From Acanthaster planci (Eukaryota > Echinodermata > Asteroidea > Valvatida > Acanthasteridae), in assembly GCF_001949145.1 (NCBI RefSeq), contig NW_019091357.1, positions 60,001-124,000 on the forward strand: 64,000 bases of DNA, read 5' to 3'. The notes beneath the pieces were generated by a model. The model was not told the origin of the DNA. It worked only from the letters and a program-made list of their open reading frames with translations, and did not search any database. Below, in pieces: positions 52,101-64,000 of the stretch (the stretch's first letter is position 1; each line of letters begins with the position of its first letter). A program made the translations under genes and the position numbers.

Positions 52101-55100
52101 TATAGTACGAACATTATTTTTTTACGAATGCATGTACAAGGACCTTGTAAATATATTTATGCTATTTGTGTTTTGAAGGAAACATGCTTTTAGACACAAA
52201 ACTAGGAAATACAATAATTATATAGTTAAAGAAGTCTGAAATTACCTTTTGCACAATCAAAACTTTCAAGACATTTCTGCCTTAAAACATAAACCGAAAA
52301 AAGAAATTTGTCCAAAAAACAATCTGCCTTATGGCATTTGGAACAAACAGTAATTACAAGCTCATTAACTGCCAACTATCTACCCCTCTGCAAAAACATC
52401 CTGGTCAGATGACATGCCACAAAAGCAAACATTGACACTTGATTGAAAGGTAAACATAGTAGAAGACAGATGATTAAACAATGCTGACTGTTGTTAAGTA
52501 TACATGTGTGGCAATTTCCTGCCACTCAATTCTGTTCCTGCTCCTCTTTCTTTTCTTTTCCTTCTTTTTTTTCTACAACTTCCCATTAAAGTATGTCTTC
52601 TATTTGTCGTACACTGAAGACTCATGGCATTACATTTATTCACACTGATAAACCCTAAACTACCAAGATATTTAATTAGCAATTTGAAGATCCCTTTAAA
52701 TCAGGAACTTCCTAACCATTATGTAACTTGAAAGGTCAAACCTTATTTACCGGATTTGAAATCCAACATCGATCTGACTGAATATTTTTTTTCAAGGAAA
52801 CAGTCAATATAGTCTGGTCTTTTGACCCAACTCAGACCTATGGACAACACAGGACTGGTATACCAACTGTTGCTAAGGGGATGTCAAAATGTCAAGAGGG
52901 TCAGTTATTGTTCCTTTGTTACTATGGCTGGGTGATTGACAGATGAGAGCATGAGGTGCCATAGTGATTTTCCTTCTGCATGTGAACTGCAACAACCTCA
53001 TCATTTTCAAGATGTATTTTTGCGTTGGGGAGATGTTAATTATATATAACGGGTTTGCCCTTACTAATTAATATACGTTAATAATATAATATTAATATAC
53101 GTTGGGTAAGGGAAAACCCGTTATATATAATTAACCTCATCATTACCAAAAAAACACATTACACAAACATTTTGCAAAATCGATTCCAATACCCCAAATA
53201 ATAAAATAGTTAACCCTATCAACCAGCAGTCGCTATACTGCCAGTTTCAGGTCTACCAGTAGATTTGAAGCATTTTTTTAAATAGAAAAATGTACTTTGC
53301 CAGTGGTGCAAAGAGCTGATCAAGACTACATACTGGACAAAAATGAACAATAAGCTGAAGTGGAATTACTGCTCATAAAAAGTAGCCACTGTCAACGATA
53401 GTAATATGGCATCAATACAAAGGTTGCTACGACAGGAGTTATTTGTATCAAGGGTCACTGGTACTTTTTATTACATGGGGATAAGAACATACATTGTACA
53501 ATGTAGACCTTAAATACATTCTGCCTACTACACAATACAGCGAGCTTTAAACGCAAACAGACAATTTTATATGATTTCCAGATTTTGAAGACCAGGCAGG
53601 TGAATCATGAACAAACCCAATGGAGGCTACGAGTGCCTCGTTAGCTGACTAATGCATGCATAATACTTGTAGTCAAAGGTTTTGGGAAAGATAAGCCTGA
53701 ATAATTGAGCAGTAAACTTCTGAATATTTCATCATTATGGATCAGGCCAGGGAAATTTGGCTGGTCTTTGAAGCATTCTACTGCAGGATGGGCCTGGCAA
53801 TTATGCAACATAAGGAAGCCTCAGAGTGTTTCAAAAATGAGTTCAAACAACTCCAGCTTGTTACCGTATGACAAAATGGCAGCAACAAGATCTGTAGAAC
53901 AAGGGGTATTCTGCACAAATTTATAAATCTAGTACTGTCTACTGGGTTTTCCAAAGATGTTCTTTGCATTGGGCAGAAGGGATTGCATTTCACATTTATG
54001 ATGCATTTTACCCTTTCGTCGATGTATTTTTATAACACTGTATACTCAGTATAGTCAGTGTAGTCCAAGAGCTGGCAAAAAAGTTTTTATGATGTCACAC
54101 ATTCAATGATTGCTCTGCTTATGTTACGATTAATTTTTTTACACATTTTCTGACATATTTACTAGTGTCGTGCCTTGAGCCACATCTATACTATTGTACG
54201 TACAACTGATTAGCCTGGCTAATATTTTGGATGGCCCCTGATATTTTTTAAAAATGGAACTGGCTGCCCCTTGTGTCTTTGTCAATCTTAAGATTCTCAG
54301 ATGTCATGAAAAAGTTAATTTTAAGCGCACAATTAAAGAAACGGTTCAACCTCTCTCATCTATAAAGATCCTCTGATTATCAAGCAACAATACCGTACTC
54401 TTTCAAGATTCCAAAGGTCTTGAAGTTTACAATCCTTATCATTCACAAGACAGCAGTCACTGTGACATTGGATCACAAGCAACAATGAGTACATGTACCG
54501 TACTGACCAAATAAATGTCAGTTTCTGAGTTACAGATTCCAAAAACTAAAACTTCAGCTTCTAGTGAACTTTTCTCCAAAACAGTCTCATTGCCAGTTCT
54601 CACAATATATCAACACTGAGTGTATTTGTAAAGTTGCACCTTTTCACATTGCAGACTTCTCATTGTGTGCATGTGGATTAAAGTAGGATTACCTTAAATA
54701 ATGAATTCCATTAGAATGTGTAGAAAGGGATTAACAGAACATATTGAGAATATCCTTGGATAAATAACTCTTCCAGGCCTGACTTCTCTTCATCCCCACC
54801 TCCAACAAATCTATATTTGCCCAACAGAATTTTTCCAACCAAACCACTTTGAGAGCCCACACAGATGCCTAAAAGTTTCTCACTTCCCAAGGCCAACAGA
54901 ATTGTGTGCGGAAAATATTCTTTCTAGTACTAAGCAGTGGAACAATGGTTGTGTTTATCTGTTTGTCAGGTGAAGTTGTGAAGAGGAAAGTGAACTGCAA
55001 ACAGGCAGTTGTTCAAATCAACTTTAAGTGGAGTTGCAATGCAAACACCCACTCAACTCACTACTAACCCCACCTCCTTAAAAAATTACAACTACAAGTG

Positions 55101-56983
55101 CATACATGTACATGTACAGGCATATCTTTATCATGACAATCATCACCAAATTTTCATGCACATTACATTGTACATGTATAAGAACTACTTGAAATAAATG
55201 TGGAGTTAATATACATGTAGGTAGTGTCCTGTCACAGAGAATCTTTAGGGAGGCTTCAAACCACACAGTTAATTATTTAAAGGAATATTCGACATTTGAC
55301 AATGCAACTATATGAAAAAGAACTCACCAAGTCATCAGCAGTCACCACTGGTGGAACTGTCAACAAATAAGAATAATAATTTTAAATGACTGGATCTATA
55401 TCTTCTACTCAGACAGAAAAACTGAGGTAAGGGCAGTTCACTTTCAATTAGAAAAAATCCCCTTTTGAGAATATTGACCAGGCAAATTGATCAAAATCTT
55501 ATCATTTAACCTAAATAACTCATACTCCAATAATCCTGTTGGAATGTTATCAACTGTGCCAAACACTTAACACATTTCCTAATCTAGAAACTTTGGATCT
55601 TTATTGAAATGCAAGCTGCCAACATAGTGTATAGGGATCAGTTTTTAACAAGCATAGAGAACCAAAGGTCATCAACCACACAATTGACTTCATCTGGAAC
55701 AACAAACACTGAACTAAGCAGCGAAGCCTCACAGACAATAGAAAAACTAATGTCAAAGACAATTTCCATTCATCTGCTGTCAACAAAAAAATTACTTACA
55801 ACATTAGAATTACTCATAATTTGGTTCGGTTGAGTGAAAAATAGGTAGGTATTATGTACCGGTACGTAGGAAAAATGTACTGAACTTGATTCCAGTGAGG
55901 CTGTTTGGTTATTTAAATCAACCAAAAATATTCAAGTCAAGAGGTACGGTACATGTATTTGAAATGGCAGTGAAAAAAACCCAGCCTGTACAGACGTCAT
56001 TATTTACTCCGGCAGTCTGTTGAAAGATATATCATTTGGCAATTATTGACAAATTATCTGCCCAGGATTGGGTGTCCACTGCTGCCATGGCAACAGGGAA
56101 ATAGATTGGAGGGTATTGTTTACTTTGATCATTGTGCTAAAATCTGTGTGTGCATATTCTATTTCAAACACTTCTGTTACTAAAGCACAGTCCTGCACGC
56201 TACATGTGGGAATCATTTGAAATACTGAGCAAACTTGTCATATTACTCTCAATAGGTTATTTACAATGTAGGCCTACCGGTACACAGTGCTACCCGGCTA
56301 GAGGCCAGAATTTTTCAAAGTAAAAACGTCCTGACTGTATTTTACAAGTAGCTGTATGGCATTTCTACTGCCACTTATCAACATACGGATAGTGTGGGTG
56401 TACAAACACTATAAACACCTCTGTAATCAGCAACAAATGTCAAATACTGCTCGCCTGTAGTTGCCAGATATAGCCAAATAGTCTGTGTAATAATGAACAC
56501 CGCATATTACGTGAACCACTTATCAACTTTCTCCTCCTTATCTAATTTAAAGACCAACCCAATTTTTCTTCTGCCAGCATCCTTCTTTCTTAACTGGTGC
56601 ATTTACAGTAGTGTCTAACTTAGTCATGTCATCCTTGACCAAGTCAAAGTGATCAATGCACACATAAACCCTTAACATAAGCTCCAGTCTTAGAACTTGA
56701 GTCCAAACAACTAGGTATTTCATGCATAAAGTGATTTTAATCAGCTCCCAGGAACCAGTAATAAGTTTATTTTCATCAAGTCCTCCCTGCGAGACAAAAT
56801 AAACAAAGCGTCTTAATGATACAGAAAAATGTGATGAAACAGGGTTTCTTTTTAACACAGTGTCCAACATTTAACATCTCTTTCAGGCATTCAAAATCCA
56901 TTTCCAACTTTCACCAGCATTGGGACTTTATACAAAATTGATAAACTCATCAGCTTACCTATGGATATTTTTTTCTGGGGCAT
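40166..56983 (-). CDS. RGS22: Regulator of G-protein signalling 22
   Basis: RGS22 binds G-alpha subunits through RGS folds and is known from testis and ciliated or sperm-bearing tissue. 22 exons, phases consistent, sum 4632 bases (1543 aa; human about 1264). In order: 56959-56983, 55328-55356, 49594-49656, 49033-49272, 48482-48595, 46925-48156, 46296-46460, 45775-45979, 45133-45536, 44804-44984, 44403-44504, 43978-44172, 43733-43819, 43407-43569, 43015-43193, 42665-42892, 42169-42330, 41750-41932, 41470-41622, 41136-41352, 40675-40764, 40166-40380. Diagnostic matches: EDFLATDDLFVDYFNAFL at the start, GIKWIKEERLPAFLQSD, LNKKYFFGPNSPA, and in the last RGS box ALMNPVTCSHFRKFVSVKGD with DVLFWLEVQKFK, then MGPYVFRETQ. 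Extra length is mostly in low-complexity Ser/Pro-rich linkers (exons 6, 8, 9). The C-terminus is lysine-rich. Confidence 0.93.
40846..40913. repeat. Short inverted repeat in an RGS22 intron
   Basis: 'tcacaatgcatgaaatc' at 40846-40862 and its reverse complement at 40897-40913 flank a 34-base loop; a small foldback element or chance palindrome. Confidence 0.6.
48329..48387. repeat. Hairpin repeat, TTAACCCTAACACTC arms
   Basis: Imperfect inverted arms of about 24 bases lie in an RGS22 intron. One arm (ttaaccctaaca.tcc.caatcc) also occurs at about 25042 in an EEF1E1 intron, so it is dispersed. The TTAGGG within the arm is a single unit and not telomeric. Confidence 0.55.
49657..55327. other. Large second intron of RGS22
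   Basis: About 5.7 kb without a supported exon. The flanking exons join in frame and give the family's conserved N-terminal order, so none seems missing. It contains the foldback SINE-related copy at 53006-53132. Confidence 0.6.
52994..53144. mobile_element. Foldback copy of the SINE 3' tail with target-site duplication
   Basis: Direct repeats 'aacctcatcatt' at 52994-53005 and 53133-53144 bracket a 127-bp insertion. Its left half repeats the tail of the SINE at 1197-1385; its right half (about 53085-53132) is an inverted copy of the same tail, so 53035-53134 is a palindrome. The body and tRNA part are absent. It looks like a truncated insertion made by twin priming or a derived foldback family. 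Confidence 0.7.
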
Positions 56984-59547
56984 CTTGATTGTTCTCACAG
57001 CTGTTCAGAACTCCTGGGAAATGTACATGTTGATCATGACTCCAGGGTCCGCCAAAACGCAGTATTTTGTTCCACAGTAAAAATTAGGCCGATACTCCAA
57101 AACTGACAAAAGACTCAGATGTGTTTGCCCTTGCTGGAGTTTTCAGTTTAAAAAATCTCCATCTGAAATAAATTAATAATATTCAAATATTAGCATGTAC
57201 ATACACAGTAATGGAGTGCTGGAGTCAACTCAAGGTGTAACTTGAGCACAATGAGTAGCCCGAGCTCTAAATGTTCATGGCGTGGGGGGATGCACAAGCC
57301 TCCCATGAATGTCAGTAACATTTGGGCTGTGGCTACCTAGGCTAGGAAATGACTCCTGTAAACTCCACTGCTGGCAGATAATGTTGTGAGAGCATTTTTC
57401 CGTAAATTTCTACACAATGCATAGAAATTTCTCAAGAAAAAAGCAAACACATTTAACAAGGACAGAATGGGTGAACAGTAAATTTTTATGCAGAGGAATT
57501 TCCTTTTAAAGCAACTATAGCCTAACCTTAGTCAGTTTACAGAATTAGACCTAACCTATACTTACAGGCCTAGACCTACTAGTTCCCAGAAGTTTCAGAC
57601 TGGTGTGACCAAGGATGAGGATCCTGCCTCCTTGTTAATCTCCCTAGACTAGCCTTGTACTGAGTAGTCAAGAAAACAGGAGGAATTTCTACCAAGTACC
57701 AGGCAGGACAGCGCAGGACAAGAATAAATTTAAACAAAATTAACAAGGAATTGTATTTGATCTCGAGTTTAAGGTTAAGTCAAAAGTCCTTATATTCTGA
57801 CACGCTAATTTGATTGCCGTTGTTCTTAGTAGCTGATAAATGTGCTTAATAAAAATGATAACAGGGACTGCTTGATAGAAAGACGTGAGTACTAGTACTA
57901 GGCTACTGTTACTGTGGTAGGCCTAGGCCTACTTCTTTTAGAAGTTGTAGGCCTAACTAGCCTCGTAGGCCTATCTCCAAGACATGCAGGGAGAGCAAGA
58001 CTACTTGAAACTTGGATTTCTAAGAAGTGTAGGCCGATTTACCTTAACTTTAACAGTCAGAGCTGCAGGACAAAAAATATCCAGTTAGCACGCCTGACCC
58101 AGACGTATAACCGAACACCAAGCACTGCCATAATATGATCACTTGCCGTTGCAGTGTTTTGTTGGCTAAAAACTCCACACAAATAATAAGCAGACCACCA
58201 CACTGTCAAGTTATTGCCATACCGGCACCGCCACAGTGCACTCAGCGGATAACGATCAACGATCGCTTGGTCTGTTGCTACTGGCAATCAGGTCACTGTA
58301 CCGTCCATGCATGCCGGCCGCGCGCAACCTTGACAAGCGAACAACTCCGTCAAAATGGTCTAGCGCCCTCAGTAGGTCTTTCAATCTTTATTCTTTTGGT
58401 GTTGCGTGTTTTGGCAACACAAACTCAGGCATTGGCCTCCCCGTTTTGAATTTTTTGGTTGAATTTGCAAAGTATTCAAAGAACAATAGGACAAGCAGTT
58501 CACTAACAACAGTGACAGGGTCTGAATGTTTTTTCCCGCCTAAGAATGAAAACAAATTTAACGCGAACTGAAATAAAAGCGTTTGTGAAATGGTGGAGTG
58601 GTTCAAACCGTCAACGCCATCCTTTTCTAATCCACTTTTCCAATCATCCATAGTTTCAGAAAAACAACCGCCAAAAAGAAATAGCGGACTCATCTTTTAG
58701 ATTGAAGGATTCGTCGTCATTTAAAAATATTCCCAGAGTATTTCTCCTTGGATCCCCACTCTGGAGAGCAAAGGACCCTTCCGATAATCCTAAGTACATT
58801 TCCAATGGTAAAACACAAATAACCCTTTATTCCACACCAGCAGATTTAAACTGATAAACAGGGGTTTTTCTTTTAATGTCCCAACAACCCTGGTTTCTTT
58901 ATTAAAATTAAGTTAAATCTCTTGTTGACCATACCAATTTTCTGTTACAAAACAATGCAAACTAGTGAGGCTTATAAAAGTAACTACAATGCCGTGTTTC
59001 ATTGTAAAACCAGAATTCCTGTGCAAAATGTTACCATTCTAAAATTCTGGCAATGGTAAATATCACCGCATCTTGTAATCTTTTCACACACTGAATAAAT
59101 AATCTTAAAAAATCAATTAACACTTTCAATCTAATAAAAACTGGAAAAGAAGAAGTGGACATAGTGGAAGGCATGAATAAGATTATTCATGGGTTTGTTT
59201 CAAACACTGTAAAGTAAACAAGACTGATTAAAATAAACTGGCCAACTTGAACTTGGAAGTAAGAAATTTTTAAACGATTTAGCTTCAGAGCTGTAGTATG
59301 CAATGTGCGTGTACAGCAAATATACAAGACAGAAAAATATAAAATCTGTATCAAACTTTAAGCCTTTTAAGTCTTTAAAGAAATCTGCAACAGTTACAAT
59401 ATTTACAACGTTGGTCAACTCCAAGTAATATCAATAAGACCCTTGAAAAAATCACTGTTACTGTGGAGTCTTGCCAGCAAAGGCATGTGGCAGTATTCCT
59501 CAGCTTTAGGATAGAATCACACTCATCAATATTCTTAAATGATCCTG
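56984..59547. other. Intergenic between the calpain 3' end and the RGS22 start
   Basis: Should hold the RGS22 promoter and 5' untranslated exons. 57880-58020 is rich in AGGCCTA motifs. An open frame of 101 codons at 58388-58693 (-) has no recognisable motif or splice context and was not called. Confidence 0.45.
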
Positions 59548-62500
59548 TCAAATCTCAACATAAGACCCTAGCGCCTTGCAGACAGCTCGCTTCTCAGTAA
59601 ACACACGCATCATGAAGGTTCCTGGAATATTTGGGTTGAATGTGGATGGAATGATGATGTAACTTCCTGGAGCTAGTGTAAAACGTCGATAAACCTGACG
59701 GTAGTTGATGAAGGACCCAGACCGGCCAACTTCTGATGTATCTTGGAGTTGTTGTCTACTGTGAGGATGATTAGGATCATCCGTCTGAAATTTAAAAGAA
59801 GAGTATAATGTCTTCCATTCAACAAGTAATGTTACATATTTTTTCCTACAAATGATGACAAAATAAAACCTCACTACATTTAAAAAGTTTCATTATACAA
59901 AGACGATTTAAATGAACTTAATTTTTCACATTGAAATACGTGTATCACTCTCTCTTCCCCTTTCCCATACATAGCAATGTTTTGAGCATACTTCATAGAT
60001 CCTGAAGCCTATCTGTTGTCTCTTGGGTGCTAGGTTTTTCTTGCAGCGACGATATTCCTGGATGAGAGCTATAATGATGGAACATTTGCCTCGTTTCTCG
60101 TCTGAGTCAGTCGAGTGGAAATCATCTGGGGACCAAAAGTTTTAAGTGCTGCTACTGAGAGTGAAATCATGGGGTGGGAGTAAAATCATACTGATGTCAG
60201 AGGATTTGCCCCTGTTAGAGTTAAAGTAAGTGAAACTCCATCAATTCCTGAAACATTTGGCATTCCAAATATTCTATGAATATAAACATTTGAAATTTTT
60301 AGAGACTACACTCTGGAGAGGTATGGCGAAAAGGTCTCTTCACAGAAATATCAACATCTCTTACCTGGTTGTAAGAGAATGAAGCTAAACTGTGGATTGG
60401 TGTAGAATGTGTCATAGTTAGAACAACCACCTGCACTGACACTCTTAATCCAGTGTCCTCGCATGTCATAAACATGAAAACCTCCACCTGTAATGAATAA
60501 AACAAGCTACAATGACTTCATAGGAAACTATAATTCAACAAGGATGCTAACTCTGCCAATACATGTACTATGAACTCAAGAACTGTTAGCATTTTGAGCA
60601 AAGTTTAGTTTGCAAATCCAGGTAGATGTGGTAAGGTTAATAAAGGTTGGCAACATCATGTTTTCAAGACTTCAGTTTACAATGTCTTAATTTATAAATG
60701 TTTCCTAACCTGACTCATCAATGTCTGCTTTGCCGTCACCATCAAAATCTGGTCCCAAGGTGCACATTATGACAGAGTTGAACTTCTTACAGAAATCCTC
60801 AAAGCTCATCCTGTTACGAAAAAAAGTTGGGCTCTAAAATGCACACCTGAAAGAGGATTCATGAACTGTTAAATCTTAATACTTATGACCAGCTCTAAGT
60901 GCCACTTTGAAGTGGTATCTTATCTCCCTTGCTTGGTCCACAGAATTCCTCAATGTAAGCAGATTAACAGTACATCTGGATAAACAAAAAACAAATACCA
61001 TTCAGTCATCATCAACAGGCTCAATAGTACCTGCTTTTGATCCTCAAGGCATCTATACTCACCAAAACTCTCCATCATCCTTACGTTTGGGATTCAATCT
61101 TTCTCTCTCTTCCTTCTCAAGTTTCTTCCACATAGATGAACTAGATATCATGAGAAAATGAAGAAAACAATAAAGTACACAGTATACAAAAAGGTTCTGT
61201 TTTTATTCAAGTCTGTACAAAAGTAACACAAGGAACTTCAACTCTCCAGGCTTCTTCTGCTTAGTCATTCTTCACCTTTTCTTCTTTCCTTCCCATTGCA
61301 CGGGAGAAACTAAGCAAAAACACTGAAAACTAAGCTCCTTCGTATTGCAGAACCTACAATTCTGTTGCTTTGGACTGAGTTAAAAAAAATATTTCCATTG
61401 CCAATTTTAATCTTACTTATCACTCCAATCTCCTGTCCACTCAGTGCTGTTGCCCCACGGGTTCCTGACCCGTAGTAGTTTGGCAATCACTTCCTTGCTC
61501 TTTTTCTTCTTTTCCTGCTTCTTCTTTTTGTTCAAATGAACCACCTGAGAGTCAGTGATGGTGTAGGAATGGCCTGGTACAATGCCACTTTCATCCGCAG
61601 TCACATTCTGAAAGTCAGAATTCTGCAAGGGCAAGTTTGTAAAGAGAAAGGTCAGCTAAGTGGCATTTACAGCTTTTTTGAAGCTTAAAAATGGAGCAAA
61701 TTGATAAAAGCAATTTACTTACAGCACTTGAATTAAAAAAAAACATCTTCCCAGAGCATGCAACTCCACAGGACAAAAACCTACTATTAAATTTAAAATC
61801 AAATGACAGCTATGCCTACGACAAACCAAACCACCAAATGTGACCCAGTACAGTACTCATTGCTTGTATCAGATTCAAATTTGTAAATGCACCCTTGTGC
61901 CACGTAAGCAATGTGAAATTGTACCCCCCCACCACCAGCTAATTCTAACCTTCTTTGAGCATGCCAAGAAGGCACATGTCTTGACTCCTTTGTAGAGGAG
62001 TGCATAAAAATCTGCTGAGACACTCTCTTGTGTGAACAAGAAGACTTCTGACAATCCACCTGTCAGATCAACGAAAGCATCAGCTGCCATACCACCACTC
62101 AATCCCTGATAGGTACCGTTCAACCTGCACAATTCAATTAAAAAATCACAGATTTGAGTTTATATTGACCAGCTGTCAAAGTGGTTTAAGTGAGTCAAGA
62201 TTAGACAAATAAACCTTGATATCCAAATTAAACTATTTTCAAATAAAGTTCTTACTTTGCATAAGCCTTCTCCATCAGGGCAGGCCAAAACTCATTTTTC
62301 TCACTGGATGAAGCAAAGACCAGCCGGTTGTTCTTTGTGGGTAGTCTGTCATCTATGACCACATCTACCCAACGTCCAAAACGCCAAAACTTAAAGTGAA
62401 TGGCTCCAATATAGCCTGGTNNNNNNNNNNNNNNNNNNNNNNNNNNNNNNNNNNNNNNNNNNNNNNNNNNNNNNNNNNNNNNNNNNNNNNNNNNNNNNNN

Positions 62501-63800
62501 NNNNNNNNNNNNNNNNNNNNNNNNNNNNNNNNNNNNNNNNNNNNNNNNNNNNNNNNNNNNNNNNNNNNNNNNNNNNNNNNNNNNNNNNNNNNNNNNNNNN
62601 NNNNNNNNNNNNNNNNNNNNNNNNNNNNNNNNNNNNNNNNNNNNNNNNNNNNNNNNNNNNNNNNNNNNNNNNNNNNNNNNNNNNNNNNNNNNNNNNNNNN
62701 NNNNNNNNNNNNNNNNNNNNNNNNNNNNNNNNNNNNNNNNNNNNNNNNNNNNNNNNNNNNNNNNNNNNNNNNNNNNNNNNNNNNNNNNNNNNNNNNNNNN
62801 NNNNNNNNNNNNNNNNNNNNNNNNNNNNNNNNNNNNNNNNNNNNNNNNNNNNNNNNNNNNNNNNNNNNNNNNNNNNNNNNNNNNNNNNNNNNNNNNNNNN
62901 NNNNNNNNNNNNNNNNNNNNNNNNNNNNNNNNNNNNNNNNNNNNNNNNNNNNNNNNNNNNNNNNNNNNNNNNNNNNNNNNNNNNNNNNNNNNNNNNNNNN
63001 NNNNNNNNNNNNNNNNNNNNNNNAGACATAAAGACTGGACAATAAAACTGTATACAGAATAAGGATAGACTATTCAGGTTCTCACCCTCCTGACAAGATC
63101 CTTGTGTTGAGCAATACCGGCACATGCAGCTAGGAACCAACAATCAGACAGGATACCTTGTATGACATCCTCACGACTTGTACCGTCTACAAACATGCAT
63201 GGTTCATCGCAGATTTCCTGTTCAAATTTGTTTTCAAATAGCAAAAGATATTGATATTATTCAATGAAATTATTCAATGAAATGTGAAGATTTATCAACT
63301 AGGCTTGGTACAATCCTAGAGGCCCAAAAATTATTACTTTCAAGGGTCTAAGCCATGTATTTTTAAAATAATACAAACCTCCAAAATGCTTCTTGGTTCC
63401 TCTGTTAACATAACTTTCTTTTTATTTGTCTTTTCATTATTTCAAAATTAAAAGGTATTTTTCAATAAATTTAACCCAAAAGGAAGGGCAAATAATTTCA
63501 TACATTGACAGAGAGTGTTACACTGCAGAACAACTGTGTCCTAGAAAAATTTATTGTTTCAAACCTTGTTTCAAACAGTTTTACAATACATGTAATTATT
63601 CGACGCAATTTTCTTTGTGATGGTACCGTACGGCAACTAAATGTGCGCAAAGATTAACTTACTGAAGGTCTCTTCCAAACGATGTCTTTGTTTCTTTCTG
63701 CATCCAAGAAAAGTGAGGAGGTATCCGCTGGGAAATCTGGATCTTCATATAAGTTGCCTTCTAACATGTTCTCAAGCCTCTCCTTAAACACAACATAATC
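59548..63800 (-). CDS. Atypical calpain, 5' end outside the window and one exon region in a gap
   Basis: Calcium-dependent cysteine protease. Exons: 63663-63800, 63086-63217, [gap], 62256-62420+, 61950-62124, 61417-61622, 61063-61140, 60710-60810, 60365-60487, 59992-60125, 59548-59784; phases agree wherever both sides are visible. The first visible exon has the family's [12 protein letters not shown] and WKRPS. The catalytic Cys is in SDCWFLAA, His in PGHSYTITD and Asn in LRVRNPWG, so the triad is complete. [16 protein letters not shown] and [12 protein letters not shown] are also typical. Domain III follows ([28 protein letters not shown]) and the protein stops after GSYVEI, so there is no penta-EF-hand or C2 domain. 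Oddities are a [12 protein letters not shown] insertion between the His and Asn boxes and a [12 protein letters not shown] loop before domain III. Confidence 0.88.
62421..63023. other. Assembly gap (603 N)
   Basis: The gap cuts into a calpain exon at 62420 and probably hides the 5' part of that exon and perhaps one more encoding the region between the Cys box and the [13 protein letters not shown] segment. Confidence 0.98.
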
Positions 63801-64000
63801 CTGTGAAATCAAAGTTGACAACACAAGGTTTGCTCAGAAAATGCAAATATATGAGGGACACGGATAGGGCAATTGATAACAGGCAAGTTTTATAGAAATT
63901 ATGTTAATACAGGTAACGTGTGTGACCGTACAGTTGTCGAGTCCCTAATTTAGCTACCCACATGTACTGTCAAGTTTGGTTTTCACAGTAAGTGGCGAAA

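Noticed and set aside
58388-58693. 101-codon open frame on the minus strand (MSPLFLFGGCFSET...)
   Set aside because: No recognisable motif, no splice context and no paralogue in the window; could be chance in a 2.5-kb intergenic region.

Overview
The window is animal genomic DNA: split genes with GT-AG introns, AT-rich non-coding sequence (many ACATGTACAT and AGGCCTA motifs), tRNA-derived SINE and Penelope-like retroelement copies, and two assembly gaps (35152-35267 and 62421-63023). The gene set (RGS22, EEF1E1/AIMP3, an ENPP-family protein, a calpain) and repeat style suggest a marine invertebrate, most likely a deuterostome such as an echinoderm. The species cannot be fixed from the sequence.

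Region 1 (1-20.1 kb, all + strand) is an accessory cluster of small single-pass receptors built on one plan: signal peptide, one six-cysteine sushi/CCP-like domain, one membrane helix, then a cytoplasmic tail that differs completely between members. It holds a tail fragment at the left edge, a broken copy (unit A, about 0.66-4.9 kb), a nearly intact tandem duplicate of it with a one-base frameshift (unit B, about 5.56-12.7 kb), and two intact genes (13371-15730, 337 aa; 17507-20120, about 489 aa). The last has a 375-residue tail with repeated Tyr-Ala-x-Val/Ile motifs. Both intact tails carry TQT motifs like those bound by dynein light chain LC8. Retroelement debris, including a Penelope-like GIY-YIG remnant with inverted termini and a target-site duplication, sits inside and between the duplicates.

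Region 2 (23-37 kb) holds EEF1E1 (AIMP3, 5 exons, 176 aa, - strand) head to head with a 25-exon, 990-aa type II membrane ENPP-family protein (+ strand). The two are separated by about 500 bp that probably contains a shared promoter. The ENPP protein has an intact reading frame but has lost the catalytic threonine and every metal ligand I could align, so it looks like a conserved pseudoenzyme.

Region 3 (40-64 kb, - strand) holds a complete RGS22 orthologue (22 exons, 1543 aa), tail to tail with the ENPP gene. Upstream of it lies most of an atypical calpain that ends after domain III. It has an EF-hand-like loop and a lysine-rich insertion not usual in the family, and its 5' end lies beyond the window. 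No operons, CRISPR arrays or complete tRNA/rRNA genes were seen. Exon boundaries were read by eye from splice signals; reading phases close across every junction in the five intact gene models, which is the main internal check.
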